Counted from the stretch's first letter, positions 50,931-62,190 are shown. The stretch is 64,000 nucleotides of DNA from Ophiura sarsii (GCA_035610835.1 CM069452.1:24185121-24249120); one strand, 5' to 3'. The notes: generated by a model not told the origin, from the sequence alone. Numbers and translations: made by a program.

Positions 50931-51251
50931 TTAACAACTTTACTACCTTAAAAAGGTTTCTTCTTGAATCGTCTGATTAAACAGGCCCAAAGATAAAGTC
51001 TGGTTTGGCCTAGAGCTCTGCTCATTTTTGATAACTATACAAATCTGCTTCTGTAAAGAGTAAATGTACAATACTGAAAAACATCCATTTGATAATTATT
51101 ATTGTTATTTTCTTTAGCGAATCAGATTTTACCTTTCAAGTAGATTAAGAACCATGGGTTGTTGGAGTGGATGTAAATGTCCTAACATTTTTCTTCGGGT
51201 TATCGAAATCTCCTAGGTTGATTTTTTATCTCACTCTTAAATTGCAATGTA

Positions 51252-51259
51252 TGTATATA
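51252..51259 (+). promoter_or_regulatory. Candidate PUF/Pumilio site 1 (TGTATATA)
   Basis: TGTATATA matches the UGUANAUA consensus bound by PUF proteins in 3' UTRs. Four more lie downstream. Confidence 0.3.
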
Positions 51260-51862
51260 TTGAAGACAAGAAATAAGGATGAGATTTAGAAAGGCCTTTA
51301 AGTGATAATGAGAAAAGTATGGTATTTCTTCTCACACCAAAATCTCAATTTCGACGGGGAAAGGTATTTGATCGACTCACACACACACATTTAACCCAAG
51401 TGATTAGTGCTCCCATGCATAATACATGAGCCATGTGGGTTTTAAGGGTAACATGATTTTAGCTTGAAAGTGTCAATGTGTCATGATCAGTTTACTTTCA
51501 AATTAATTGCTTCATGGACCAAAATAAGCTAACTGATTTTAATCGCCAGGTGAATGCAATGAAGATACCACATCAACATCATTTTGTGTCCTATTTCTAT
51601 CGTTGATTCATCGCATTATGAACTTGTGTGGTTTATGGCTATCTCAAACACATACAAATACATGGCAGTTTTGTGCTCATGGCCAATTATCTTTACATTC
51701 AACTGGTGAAATGAATAGCTTCTTATGTTGTTTTTTGCTAAGATGTTTATATTTAGCAGTTGCAATATCATAACATTTGTCAAGCCTTTGCTCAATTTAC
51801 ATACATCCGTTTTCTACTACTTTCTATCATGGGCTATGGTAATGTAATCTATGCTCCAATCC

Positions 51863-51870
51863 TGTATATA
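51863..51870 (+). promoter_or_regulatory. Candidate PUF site 2 (TGTATATA)
   Basis: A second consensus match in the inferred 3' UTR. Confidence 0.3.
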
Positions 51871-51995
51871 ATACATCATTTTGAGAATGTACAGAGTAGA
51901 ATCTTTGGTATTTCTATCCGGGATCAATGAATTCTTTTTGAAAACAATTATTTGAATATATTCCATTTTCCATTTCAGTAATGCTTCCACTATTT

Positions 51996-52003
51996 TGTAT
52001 ATA
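51996..52003 (+). promoter_or_regulatory. Candidate PUF site 3 (TGTATATA)
   Basis: A third consensus match, 126 bp after the end of site 2. Confidence 0.3.
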
Positions 52004-52108
52004 CATTTGCACATGCAACACTCTGGGGGACCAATCAATCAGTGTTTTTCTACCTTTATTTGAAAACGAAACAATCCACTTTGCTTTTGGTATTTATCGC
52101 CACATAGC

Positions 52109-52116
52109 TGTATATA
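52109..52116 (+). promoter_or_regulatory. Candidate PUF site 4 (TGTATATA)
   Basis: A fourth consensus match. Sites 2 to 4 lie within about 250 bp. Confidence 0.3.
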
Positions 52117-52966
52117 TGCGGAGTATTGGCGCTATACTTTAGGCACATCAATTTTAGATATTTTTCTACTATACCTTGATTTTAAGTACATACAAGGCAG
52201 CATCTCATTTCTTCTTTTTTTTGGTGGGGGTGGGGGTGCTTGTGACTGCAAGGGATAAAGTCTCAAATTTGCAGCATCATACATTATAAATGTTATTGCC
52301 ACCTTATCATTTATCAGCAATAGAACGACTAGTTATGCAACAGATTGCTCACGGTATTCCTTTTGAATTAATGTGGTCAGATGTGCAAAACAAAATAATT
52401 GATGATAAAAAATGAGGGCTCTTTTAAGCCTTTGTTGAATCTTTTGACCTTTGAGTTGATTGTAGTTTTCCCCTTTGTTATACGATATATGAAGATTTGA
52501 AAGGAATGTATTCCATGTAGAAAGAAAGATTATTTTATTTTATAAATTGTATAGGATTGGCTATCTTTCTATGCTGTATAACTAAGGGGAACCATCCACT
52601 TCACATTTTTGTGATAAACTTCAGAATCCCTGATATATTATAGTATTTTAAACGGGCAGTTTATCCTTGAGATGAGGGCAGATGCAAGACAAATTGATTT
52701 GCATATTGAAAGGAATTATTAATTCTATTTAGTCATTGTTTTGTCTGTATTTAGTGGTTTGCAATTATAGCTTTAGTTTGTGAGTATTTTTATTGTGTGC
52801 CTTTGGTGTTGTCTTTAGAATCAGATTTAGACATTTTGCGATCAAGAAGTCAATTGATTGACTTAACGTTAGAGCAAAAGTGGTTAGAAATAGTTCACCA
52901 GTAGATAATCTATTAAATTCTTCTTAGGTTTGTCTCTGTGCGATGTAACTACATTGAAGTAAACAC

Positions 52967-52972
52967 AATAAA
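52967..52972 (+). promoter_or_regulatory. Candidate poly(A) signal, proximal
   Basis: AATAAA about 2.04 kb after the stop codon. The sequence after it is not clearly GU-rich. Confidence 0.4.
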
Positions 52973-53269
52973 GCAAATTTTGACTTCACAAAATACTATC
53001 CAAACACTGCAGTATACATATTTCTTTTGACTATAAAATGCCTGCTGTAGGATGCCAACATCCATTTCAAGTTGTGTTTCTGCACCAAAATGGTTGATTA
53101 TTTGGGTCCAGAAAGCTTAAAACTCTTGACAAATCTGTTTATGTTAATTTATGAAAAACAACACCTTTATCAAAATATGATAAAGTTTTGTTAGTATTAT
53201 TTTAGGGTAGCTAATTTAGGGGCTATTTGTGTGATAAAAACAAATGTCTGTAGAAACTACAGAAAAGTA

Positions 53270-53277
53270 TGTAAATA
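53270..53277 (+). promoter_or_regulatory. Candidate PUF site 5 (TGTAAATA)
   Basis: A match to UGUANAUA lying between the two candidate poly(A) signals, so it would be present only in the longer transcript. Confidence 0.3.
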
Positions 53278-53836
53278 TTTAAATATTATCTTGTAGCTAT
53301 ATTTGTTTGTGTCTTTTTTGTGTGGAGATTTAAAAAATGATAGACAGTTTATTTGATTATATGTGTTTTGTTTTAGTGGGCTTTTTCATAAAACCAAAAG
53401 CGTTATGTTACTAAATTTATTTGTTATATTTTATATTATATTGTCCATTTCTTACATGTGTTTAAATACGGCCAGATATTCTGGGTTGATCTTGTGTTCA
53501 AGAGTTAAGTAATGGGTACCCGTGATTAATAACTCATCGAATGCTCTCTTTTGAAAAACCAGAAATACTAACATTATTTTGTTAAACAAATGACTCATTT
53601 ATGTTTACTAAATCAGGTCGACCTTTTTCTTTTGTACAAAACATTCACGATCGCCATAGTATTGCAATTCTGCATTTCAATTAAGATATGTAAACATGTA
53701 CTGCTAGCTATAAACCATTTATCTGCTTTTTGATATGATATTATTATCAATAATGACTTCCAATTTTTATTACCTGTATCCTCCTTCCATCCTGGGTGAT
53801 TTCTGCCTTGAGTGTATGTATTGATGTATTGTCCGT

Positions 53837-53842
53837 AATAAA
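53837..53842 (+). promoter_or_regulatory. Candidate poly(A) signal, distal
   Basis: AATAAA followed within 40 bp by GGTGCCTGCATTTTGT, a plausible GU/U-rich downstream element. This is my preferred transcript end. Confidence 0.45.
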
Positions 53843-53860
53843 TTCAATATTGAAACCAAA

Positions 53861-55569
53861 GGTGCCTGCATTTTGTAGCCACGTGACAAAACAAAATTGC
53901 TTGATTTTTTTTCAGATTTAAAGGGATGTATATTATGTTGGATTAAGATTTCTATTATTTCTACACCCAAATGTTCATCCTCTGCCTTCTGTTTTGCCAA
54001 TATAATGCACCTAATTGCGCAATTATTAAATTTAGGAGAGGGGGAAAGCACAAAATAATTTGATGCTAGCGTAAATAATTCATTACAAATTGACATTATT
54101 GCTGGGGTCAAGATTTCCCATTGCATGTAAATTTCTGATGCTAATAGAAGAAATAAGCATACATTTACTCCAATGATAGTAAAAGCTGTTTAAATAGTGC
54201 AAAAACATGAGCGATACTGTATTAAATGCATCAAAGCCAAAAAATACCATTGCAAAATTTCACACAAATGTCTCAAGATATAGTTCAAAGCTTAGCATAG
54301 GCCACTTTGCGGTGCTTTATTTGAACGCAGGTCTTGTTTTCTCTTTGTATGACGTGCAATTATTTTCATACAGGTCTTCAGTTATCATAAAGCATAAGAA
54401 AGACAGTTATTTTGATGTAAACCAACTTTACAGCAATTACTGCCTCATCCCTTATGCCATATAGGAGACCTAATTAAGGGTATCATCATTTTGTAGAGTC
54501 TAGGTCATTTTTGTTTGGGATTTGGAGATGGTGTTTTGTGGGAAATGTTTCTATAAAGAAGTGCATACTCCGGTGGGTTGGGTTAAAGATATGAGACATT
54601 AAAGTTGCCATACAAATTGTAATTTATTATCTTAACGATCACATTGTGTTGCTTTTGTATATGTATGTATGTATGCATGCATGTGATGATCATGTGTAAT
54701 ATATGGTAGCAGGCTGCAAAATACACTTAAATATGAAGAAAAAAAGGTGTGCTAGTGATTTATTTTTGTCTGTCTCCTCTTATTCCCCCTGGTGTACAAA
54801 ACCATACAACCAACAGTAGCTGGCCATGTCACACATACAAACGATTTATCCAGCGCCACAACTTCCTGACTAGGCAACAAAAAAAAGTTTTGCCCTTTAA
54901 GTTGGTTGATTTTTTTTTGTGGAAAAAACGGATACTACACAAGTAAACAGATTTTAAACATGTATCTTTCTTCTTTCCTAGAATATTTAACAAACACTTG
55001 AGGAAATTGATGATTTTGTTTGCTATTAATTAACCAAAACATGATATTAAAACAACGACCCTAGATTGTTGGGTCGGTCGCAAAGGGCAAGTCAATTTAT
55101 TTTTTCCAGACTATACAGGGTGTCCCAGAATGATCTATACTGGGTTTCAAATATATATAAAAAATATAAAACAAATAGTGTTTCAAATGTAAACACTTGA
55201 GATTTGATGGTGAAAATGTTTCCTACTTATTCTGTTAGTTTCATTGAGATATCTCTTTGTTCCGCTGTGGCAAGACATAATTGAAAATTAATGAAAACGT
55301 ATTTTCATATTTGGCTCAAATAATTCATCTTTACAGCTATTCTCTCTAGCACTACCAGCATTTCAAAAAATGAACTCGGCACCTCATAAGTTATATTCAA
55401 AACTCCCGCCAAAGATAGGAAGGTTAAAACCTGCCCGGCTGAACAAATCCTGCCCTATTCAATGAAAGCTTTGTTTTATATGCACTCACCAATCTATTGT
55501 TATCAAAAAGCTAGTGCCAATAAGAAGAGGGTGCAATAATAATGCAAATAACATTTCAGAAATAATTTA
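53861..55569. other. Intergenic, mostly featureless
   Basis: No gene can be supported; open frames here lack domains. A TATG/CATG microsatellite-like run lies at 54655-54682. CAGGGTGTCCCAGAATGATC near 55118 is a common edge motif of invertebrate repeats. GGGTCGGTCGCAAAGGGCAA near 55070 resembles words at 36970-37250. Confidence 0.5.
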
Positions 55570-56640
55570 GTGGGGCCCTCACATGTATCCGTGTGAGCTG
55601 GGCGGCCCCTTACCGTCTTATAGAAAAACACGGTGAACAATCAGCAAAACATGTCAACGGCCGCATTGATTTATTTTTTTGTCACCGGGTTCATACTGTT
55701 CTATACCGGGTCCTTATCGGCCTGGAACCGGGCTCATACCACCTACCTCCTCACCAGGTCCTCACCGGCCGAAACGCTTGGGTACCGACCGAACCGCCTT
55801 GATAACGTCATCAAACTGCCCTGTATAAGCTGAGCGCTCAAGCTCGCCGCTTCACTCACATTCCGGGAATGTCTGTAAAATACATTTGTACTCGCATGTA
55901 TCCGTGTGAGCTGGCCGGCCCATTACCGTGTGACAAATTGGTGCAGACGGTGGCACACGGTGATGTCACACGGTGGGCCGTTTCCTGTCCGTTGAACACG
56001 TTGCCGGGGACATTGCCGGCCATCCGCGCCCGGCAGGACTTTTGAGCATGCTCAAAACTCTTGCCAGGTCCTGCCGGGTGAGTAAAAGCGGCGGCAAACG
56101 GTGAGAGCCCGGTTTGAGGACGGTATTAGGACGGCGCACCCGTTTCATGCCCGTTCGCAGGGCGGTAATGGCAGGCGGCCACCTTACCGTCTAATAGAAA
56201 AACAACAGAGTCCAAACAATCAGTAAAAAATGTCAACGGGCGCATTAATCTTTTGTTGTGGCCACCGGGCCCATAACGTTATATACAGGGTCTATACCGG
56301 GTAGTCACCGGTCGGGTACTGGGCTCACCGTCCTCATACATTTCTAGCTTACCGTTCTTACCGGGTGCATAACACCTCCTGACCGGGTCCTCGGTCCATA
56401 CCGTTCTACACCGGGTCTGTCCCGGGTTCTCACCGGCCTTGTCCCGGGATCACCGGCCTCATACAGTTCTAGCTTACCGTTCTCACCGTGTCCTCATCGT
56501 GTGCATACCACCTCCATACTGGTTCCTAACCGGTCGAAACGCCTGGGTACCGGCCGAAACGTCTGATTACATCATCAAATCGCCCTTTTCAAGCTGAGCG
56601 CTCAAGCTCGCCGCTTCATTTGTATTCCGGAATTCGTACG
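55570..56640. repeat. GC-rich block with ACCGG-type motifs, duplicated
   Basis: Two related segments, about 55583-55873 and 56170-56630, share TTACCGTCT, ATGTCAACGG, CGCATTRATYTTTT, TACCGGGT, GTCGAAACGCCTGGGTACCG and AAGCTGAGCGCTCAAGCTCG. The words ACCGGG, ACCGGTC and CACCGGCC recur every 15-25 bp. A partial third unit starts near 55893 (GTATCCGTGTGAGCTGGCC). The composition is sharply unlike the rest of the window. The open frames in it are repeat translations. Confidence 0.75.
56026..56080. repeat. Perfect-core palindrome inside the GC-rich block
   Basis: CCCGGCAGGACT and AGTCCTGCCGGG-like arms (CTTGCCAGGTCCTGCCGGG at the right) surround TTTTGAGCATGCTCAAAA, an 18-bp perfect palindrome. It could form a cruciform. 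Confidence 0.7.
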
Positions 56641-56654
56641 AACCACATTATAAT

Positions 56655-56926
56655 ACTCTCTAAATGTAAAAGAGCTAAACCTCACTCTTTCGAGAGCTTT
56701 AGGAGGGACGGCTCTTCTAAGAAGTGAAGTTCACTCTTTTCGGAGTGATTTGTCACTCTTTTCAGAGTGATTTGTCACTCTTTTAAGAGTGATTTCCACT
56801 CTTTTCAGAGTGATTTTAACTCTTTTTAGAGTGAAAATCGCTCTTTTAAGAGTGAACTTCACTCCAAAAAAAGATCTGTTCCTCCTAGAGCTCTTGAAAG
56901 TTTTAGCTCTTTTACATTTAGAGAGT
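56655..56926. mobile_element. Foldback element with an internal hairpin array
   Basis: ACTCTCTAAATGTAAAAGAG at the left is exactly mirrored by CTCTTTTACATTTAGAGAGT at the right. Between them, 56731-56864 holds about six consecutive units of 21-24 bp of the form CACTCTTTTNAGAGTGATTT, each its own hairpin (ACTCT and AGAGT). The minus-strand frame of repeated TLKRV peptides across it is a by-product of the repeat. Confidence 0.88.
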
Positions 56927-56930
56927 TGCA

Positions 56931-58351
56931 ACATGCCTGCTGAGAGTCCGTTCCGCGAACGGTTACTAGGCTGCATGCGGCCATTCGCAGTCCGTCGCTA
57001 AGATGGTCGACGTCCACCACCGTCAATCACCGCCCTGTCGGGATTCCGACAGTTTATATTTTTCACTCTAAATTCACTCTAAAACCATGATTTTGAGGTA
57101 ATTAGGAATCGTATCGCTCTGTAACTTGGAATGTATGTATGATTTATGATCGGAAATGTAAATCTGCAAGGAAATCTACTTTCTAAAAAAAATCATGAAT
57201 AGAGGGCGCTCTCTGGAAAAGATCACATAATATGCCTTTAATAGCACTCATCGACAGTGACCATTTTAGTGATGATTTATGTGGCAGAACTCTGCTGTAC
57301 AAACCCCTGCACAGTAGGACACTGATAGAACTTAGAAGTTTTGATTCACTGATCAAGATAAACAATCATCTACTAAACACACACACACCAAGTTGGGATA
57401 CAATTAATCAGGTTATTTATGATGTCAAATTTACAGCACTCTGAAGCTGTACAATAAGTGAAATTTGTGGAACTCTGGACTGGCTGTGTATATGCTATTA
57501 TGCAAATAATATTATCTAATATTATCTGTGAACTTCATGACATGTTGTATTTTCGGTGCAAATTTTTGCAATCACACAAACCCGAATTCAAGAAAAACTT
57601 GACGAAACTAAAGCCAAATCCACGGTAAAAAAGTCACTTCTGAAGAATCAGGCATCAATTTTATCCATCGTATCATAATATTCATAGTCTTTTTGTAACT
57701 AGAAACATGCTTACAATTTTATAAAATTATTTAGTCCGGTCAAGTGAATGCTTATAATCAGGGAATATAGCTCCTCGAATCTTGTCTCGATCTAAATTCA
57801 TTTCGTAGCGTCGATGGGTTGTTGATCAACTGTTTAAATCTCACGTTTATATTCAGATTCGCTTGATAGCTCAGATGGTAAAGGGTTCGCTTTGGGAGCG
57901 GGAGGTCCGGGGTTCGAAATTGATCCTTCTGCTCTGCACAATGTCATATGATATTTTTTTTACAGAAAGGCTATTCTGGTCAAAATGAATAAACATTTCA
58001 CAATTTCATCACACAAAATGCATGAATTCGGACGTTTTCATTGGAAAAACGGTATTTTTTTTCAAAAATTTCAATAATGAATTCAAACGCGGGCATGAAA
58101 ATGAAGCGCGGGCGTGTTACGGTAAACTAAAAATCAAATTGGCGAGGCCTAACGGGGGATCGTAAGTTTCGTTTTCTGACCGAAAATCGGTGAAAATCAA
58201 ACTCGGTTTTTCTTATCAAAAAAGAAGTCGGGCATCAATGTTTTTGATATGAAATTAAAGCTTAAGATTCCGTTATCTACTATATATGAATGTGTAGCTA
58301 CGATTCGAGGCTACAATTGTAGAATATGTCACACAACTGGCTTTTATAATA
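56931..58351. other. Intergenic, no supported gene
   Basis: A tRNA-Pro-like fragment lies at 57860-57930. The rest has short open frames without domains and no clear repeats of the families named here. Confidence 0.5.
57860..57930 (+). pseudogene. tRNA-Pro-like fragment (anticodon TGG)
   Basis: The D arm TAGCTCAGATGGTAAAG and the anticodon arm TTCGC TTTGGGA GCGGG (anticodon TGG) look tRNA-like, and GTCCGGGGTTCGAA resembles a T arm. The 3' half of the T stem and the acceptor stem do not pair, so it is a decayed tRNA or a SINE head. Confidence 0.4.
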
Positions 58352-58928
58352 AAGGGTTCAACAAAAGAAAGTATACAACTTTGTTTATGTCATTTTGAGT
58401 AACATTCAATTGTTTTTTGACCAAACAGGCTAGATAGGCATTTAGATGAATTTTTTAGGCATAATTTGATACCAAATTTCCCCCTAACAACAAAGATAAA
58501 CCATGATTAGCACCATTTAAAGAAAATTGGTCACTTTTCAAAAGTCACATTTTCAACGCACGCAAGCCGTGAGAAAATGCTGTCCATGGCACCTTGAATG
58601 GCCGGGAATGAAATGGATATTGATCACACAGTGGGGATGCGTTGGGTTGTGCCTGAGCGAGCGGGCTATTCGATTATGAACAGGTAACATGTGGTCTTTT
58701 CTTCCTGCGTAGTGTATTAAAAATGTGACTTTTGAAAAGTGATTAATTTTCTTTAAATGGTGCTAATCATGGTTTATCTTTGTTGTTAGGGGGAAAATTT
58801 GGTATCAAATTATGCCTAAAAGATTCATCGAAATGCCTACATGTATCTAGCCTGTTTGGTCAAAAACAAATTGAATGTTACTCAAAATGACATAAACAAA
58901 GTTGTATACTTTCTTTTGTTGAACCCTT
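58352..58928. mobile_element. Foldback element, copy 2 (longer)
   Basis: It has the same ends as 30368-30790 (AAGGGTTCAACAAAAGAAAG). The inverted arms extend past CCCCCTAACAACAAAGATAA to GGTCACTTTTCAAAAGTCAC, about 205 bp. The central part has GTTGGGTTGTGCCTGAGCGA. TA flanks both ends. Copy 1 is a deleted version. Confidence 0.88.
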
Positions 58929-59115
58929 TAGCAAAGTTATGAGGTAGGAGGTAGAACTTATTGAAGGACCCTCATACTTAATGCGTGCAGGTATGCAAGA
59001 CACACTTTTTTTGTGCATATTCACAACTCGTATTAAACCAACTTTTGCATTCGAATAGTAACATCCTTCATACTGTTTGAAAAGCCTGGTAATAAATGTG
59101 GATATCAGTAGTCTA

Positions 59116-59481
59116 CACAGTTCAACAAAAATAAGTTCCCCTTTAGATTTTGCCTGATATTTTTAAAATGAATTACTCCATCGAAACAATTGTTGGCACA
59201 TAATGTAAGTGTTCACAGCAACACTAGAACGGAGCTATAACTACGCAGTTGTTGTAATGCTTGAATGAACACACACATTAAATGGAGGAATACCTCATTT
59301 CAGAAGTTGCTAAAAGTTCAATATCGCGTGTGCTCATTAAAAGCAGTATCTGTGCGGTGTTCAAGACCCTGGTTCAAGCTGCTTAACCATCCTCCTTCAA
59401 TACATTATTGAGCAAATTTAGTAACTCATTTAAAAAATATCAGGCATAATCTAAAGGGGAGCTTATTTTTGTTGAACTGTG
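59116..59481. mobile_element. Foldback element, about 62-bp arms
   Basis: CACAGTTCAACAAAAATAAG and CCCCTTTAGATTTTGCCTGA at the left mirror TCAGGCATAATCTAAAGGGG and CTTATTTTTGTTGAACTGTG at the right. Confidence 0.82.
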
Positions 59482-59744
59482 CATGTCATCAACAGCATAT
59501 GACTCATGGTAGCGATGGGATACAAAAGAGGAAAGTTTTAGAAAAGAAGCTGAGGTGAAAGTTCCAATATTTTGTGTGTGATGAGTAATTGTCTTCTGAA
59601 TATTTTTGAAAATCAATATTTCATGTTGAAACTGTTTAAAAGTAAAATGGTAACTATGCTCTCCTCTCAGACACAATTTAAGTATAGTATTAGTAAACAC
59701 AAAACAACTTCATATGATATTTACTTTTTTTGCATTCATAGCAA

Positions 59745-59880
59745 ACTTTATTATTCACAAATATGCAAGGGGCAAGCAGCGTCATCTGACGTCACATTGA
59801 AACAGGTACGGTTGCCCAACAACAGAGCCTTGTGGTACTCCCACATCTCTGAGGAGACAGCACCAGAGACTAGAAACACC
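59745..59880 (-). pseudogene. Possible non-LTR reverse-transcriptase fragment
   Basis: On the minus strand one frame reads DVGVPQGSVVGQPYLF, close to the GVPQGSVLGP block conserved in non-LTR reverse transcriptases. Only this block is visible. About 50 bp further on the minus strand is AATAATAAAG. It may be chance or a very old remnant. Confidence 0.3.
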
Positions 59881-59940
59881 CATACCTTCCATAACACCCT
59901 CATTATAACGCATCTCCCAAAATCTGAATGCACAACTTAA

Positions 59941-61369
59941 CCTTTCAAATACAAAACATTATTTCATAATTCCACAAAATAATTGAAAAGCCTCAAACCA
60001 TAAAAAAGGGGTTTAAATGAAATGTTTTAAATAAATCATGGAGTATTTCTAATAAAAAAAATTAAAAAATTAAATGTTTTTATTAAATCTAATTTCAAAT
60101 TTCTAATTACAAAATTAAAACTTTTGACCAATTAAGTTGAGCAATTTTCTGAAATGGGGAGAAGAGGCCAAATGTTTTGACTTCCAGTACATGTTTCTCA
60201 AGGTTTCTCGGTATAATGGCATAGAAACAAGACTGGACCAATAACAGATGAGTGTTTATGAAGGGGGGAAATATAACCATTGCTCTGTCTAAATCTACAT
60301 CTAGGGTCAAAACATAACTGGTAAAGTGTTTAAATTGTAAACAAAAATGTGTTTTATTGTTACAATGCCATCTGTACAAGTATATTCCTTTTCAATGAGT
60401 ATAAATAAAAATTAGAAAACTATGTGGATAATATTTGTCATAATAATCTGTATTTTAAACATGTATTCATAGCTTTCATGTCATTTGTATCATCACGGTA
60501 TCATAACATATTGCAAATCTAGTTAATGAGCTATTCAATTGTATTCCTTAGCCCCCACTATGGAAGACACATCTACACAATAAGTGCATAGCTATGCCTT
60601 TCATGATGGGGAGTGTTAGAATATAAATGCTAATATGCTAATATTAACATTCAGCTATTCTATTTATCATTTACACACCAATGTAGAAGGCAGAAACAAT
60701 ACAATATTTGTATATCTATCTCTGATTTCCATAGGGTGCATGAAATATAATGGAATAGCACATAATAACATGTCCTTGCATTTTCATAGTGTATTTAATT
60801 CTATACATTGCACTGGACTTGAGTTCATGAAGGTAAAAAAGTCAGAAGAAACCAGCCACTCGCTCGTAGTCAAACCACTGCTAACCTGCAACCAACTTGC
60901 ATCAAAACCATATTTTTTCCTAACTTTCATTTTTTGGTATATTTCATTTGTTCAAGTACAATAATTTAAAGATATCATCACAAATCTGATTATAGTATGA
61001 TTTTGGCACAAGTTACATCCATTTCAGCAGTGGTTTGTCAATCCCAATTTATAGTAACATTCAAGAGGAGCATCGCAACACCTTTATATAAACTCATAAC
61101 CTGGCAACACCTTTTAATAAATTTATAACCTAAGTCAATATCAACTTTACATAATATTCATGCCACAAGAACACTCATTTGGTTTCAAATCTTTTTCTTT
61201 CCTATTTTCATTTTGAGCGAGCACCATCCATTCATGTTTCTCTTGAGAGATATTTGAACCACCCAGAGTCCAGTAAATGAGTTCTCATCTTCTCTGAATA
61301 CATTCTATTAAGCTAAGTTCGTCCGTAAGTGACAAATAACCATGACTCGCCTCCCCACTCTACTTATTC
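59941..61369. other. AT-rich intergenic stretch
   Basis: No repeats of the families above and no convincing exon. The quiet, AT-rich texture and the AATAAA at 59745-59755 on the minus strand would fit the 3' UTR of a convergent minus-strand gene lying beyond the window, but nothing proves it. Confidence 0.3.
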
Positions 61370-62190
61370 ATATACCTTTACTCAATCATAGCAATAGATC
61401 AAAAATCATAGTCAATTGATCAATACACTTAACTCATCTGGGGCCTATCGATCAATATCTTATTAAACTGATTGATGGGTAAGATATTGATATACCTTAC
61501 TCAACCAAGGCCAAAAGATCGATACACCTTACTCAATCAGGGCCAATAGATTGATACACCTTACTCAATCATGGTCAATCGATTGATACACCTTACTCAA
61601 CCACAGCCAATCAATCAATACCTTACTCAACCATGGCCAACTGATCGACATGTTACTCAACCATGGACAAGATATCAATACACCTTATTCGACCAGGGCC
61701 AATAGATCGATACACCTTACTCAATCATGGTCAATCGATTGATACACCTTACTCAACCACAGCCAATCAATCAATACCTTACTCAACCATGGCCAACTGA
61801 TCGACATGTTGCTCAACCATGGACAAGATATCAATACACCTTACTCAACCACAGCCAATAGATCGATACACCTTACTCAATCATGGTCAATCGATTGATA
61901 CACCTAACTCAACCACAGCCAATCAATACCTTACTCAACCATGGCCAACTGATTGACATGTTACTCAACCATGGACAAGATATCAATACACCTTACTCAA
62001 CCATGGCCAATAGATCAATACACCTTATGCAATCGATCAATACCAATGGCCAAACTTTGATACACCTTATTTAACCATGGGTAATCAATCAACACACCTT
62101 GATTATCGTCAATTGATCAATAAACTTGATATCAATGCATCAATACACTTTGGTCAACCAGCTAATCAATCCATACACTTTGCTAAACCC
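61370..62190. repeat. Minisatellite with higher-order structure
   Basis: A basic unit of about 30 bp, with words such as ATACACCTTACTCAACCATG and GCCAATCGATTG, is repeated more than 20 times. A higher-order unit of about 155 bp (starting CAATCGATTGATACACC near 61568, 61730 and 61888) repeats three times. The array decays at both ends. Confidence 0.88.

Larger units (their letters stand above)
50931..53860 (+). other. Probable 3' UTR of the IQGAP gene
   Basis: This stretch follows the stop codon, is AT-rich and lacks the recognisable MITEs and SINEs that fill the introns, which fits a long 3' UTR. AATAAA hexamers occur at 52967 and 53837. Five UGUANAUA words are present. The real end cannot be fixed from sequence alone. 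Confidence 0.6.

Noticed and set aside
54749..54946. Open frame just past the inferred transcript end as an extra exon
   Set aside because: The IQGAP protein already ends with its conserved C terminus at 50930, and this frame has no similarity.
55593..56148. Overlapping open frames on both strands in the GC-rich block
   Set aside because: Low stop density follows from high GC and repeated ACCGG words; no domain is visible.
56731..57001. Frames with repeated TLKRVKITLKRV or VILTLFRV peptides
   Set aside because: They are translations of the hairpin array, not a real repeat protein.
59572..59940. 122-codon plus-strand open frame
   Set aside because: No domain, AT-driven composition, and no splice or promoter context; the minus strand has the only hint of known coding sequence.
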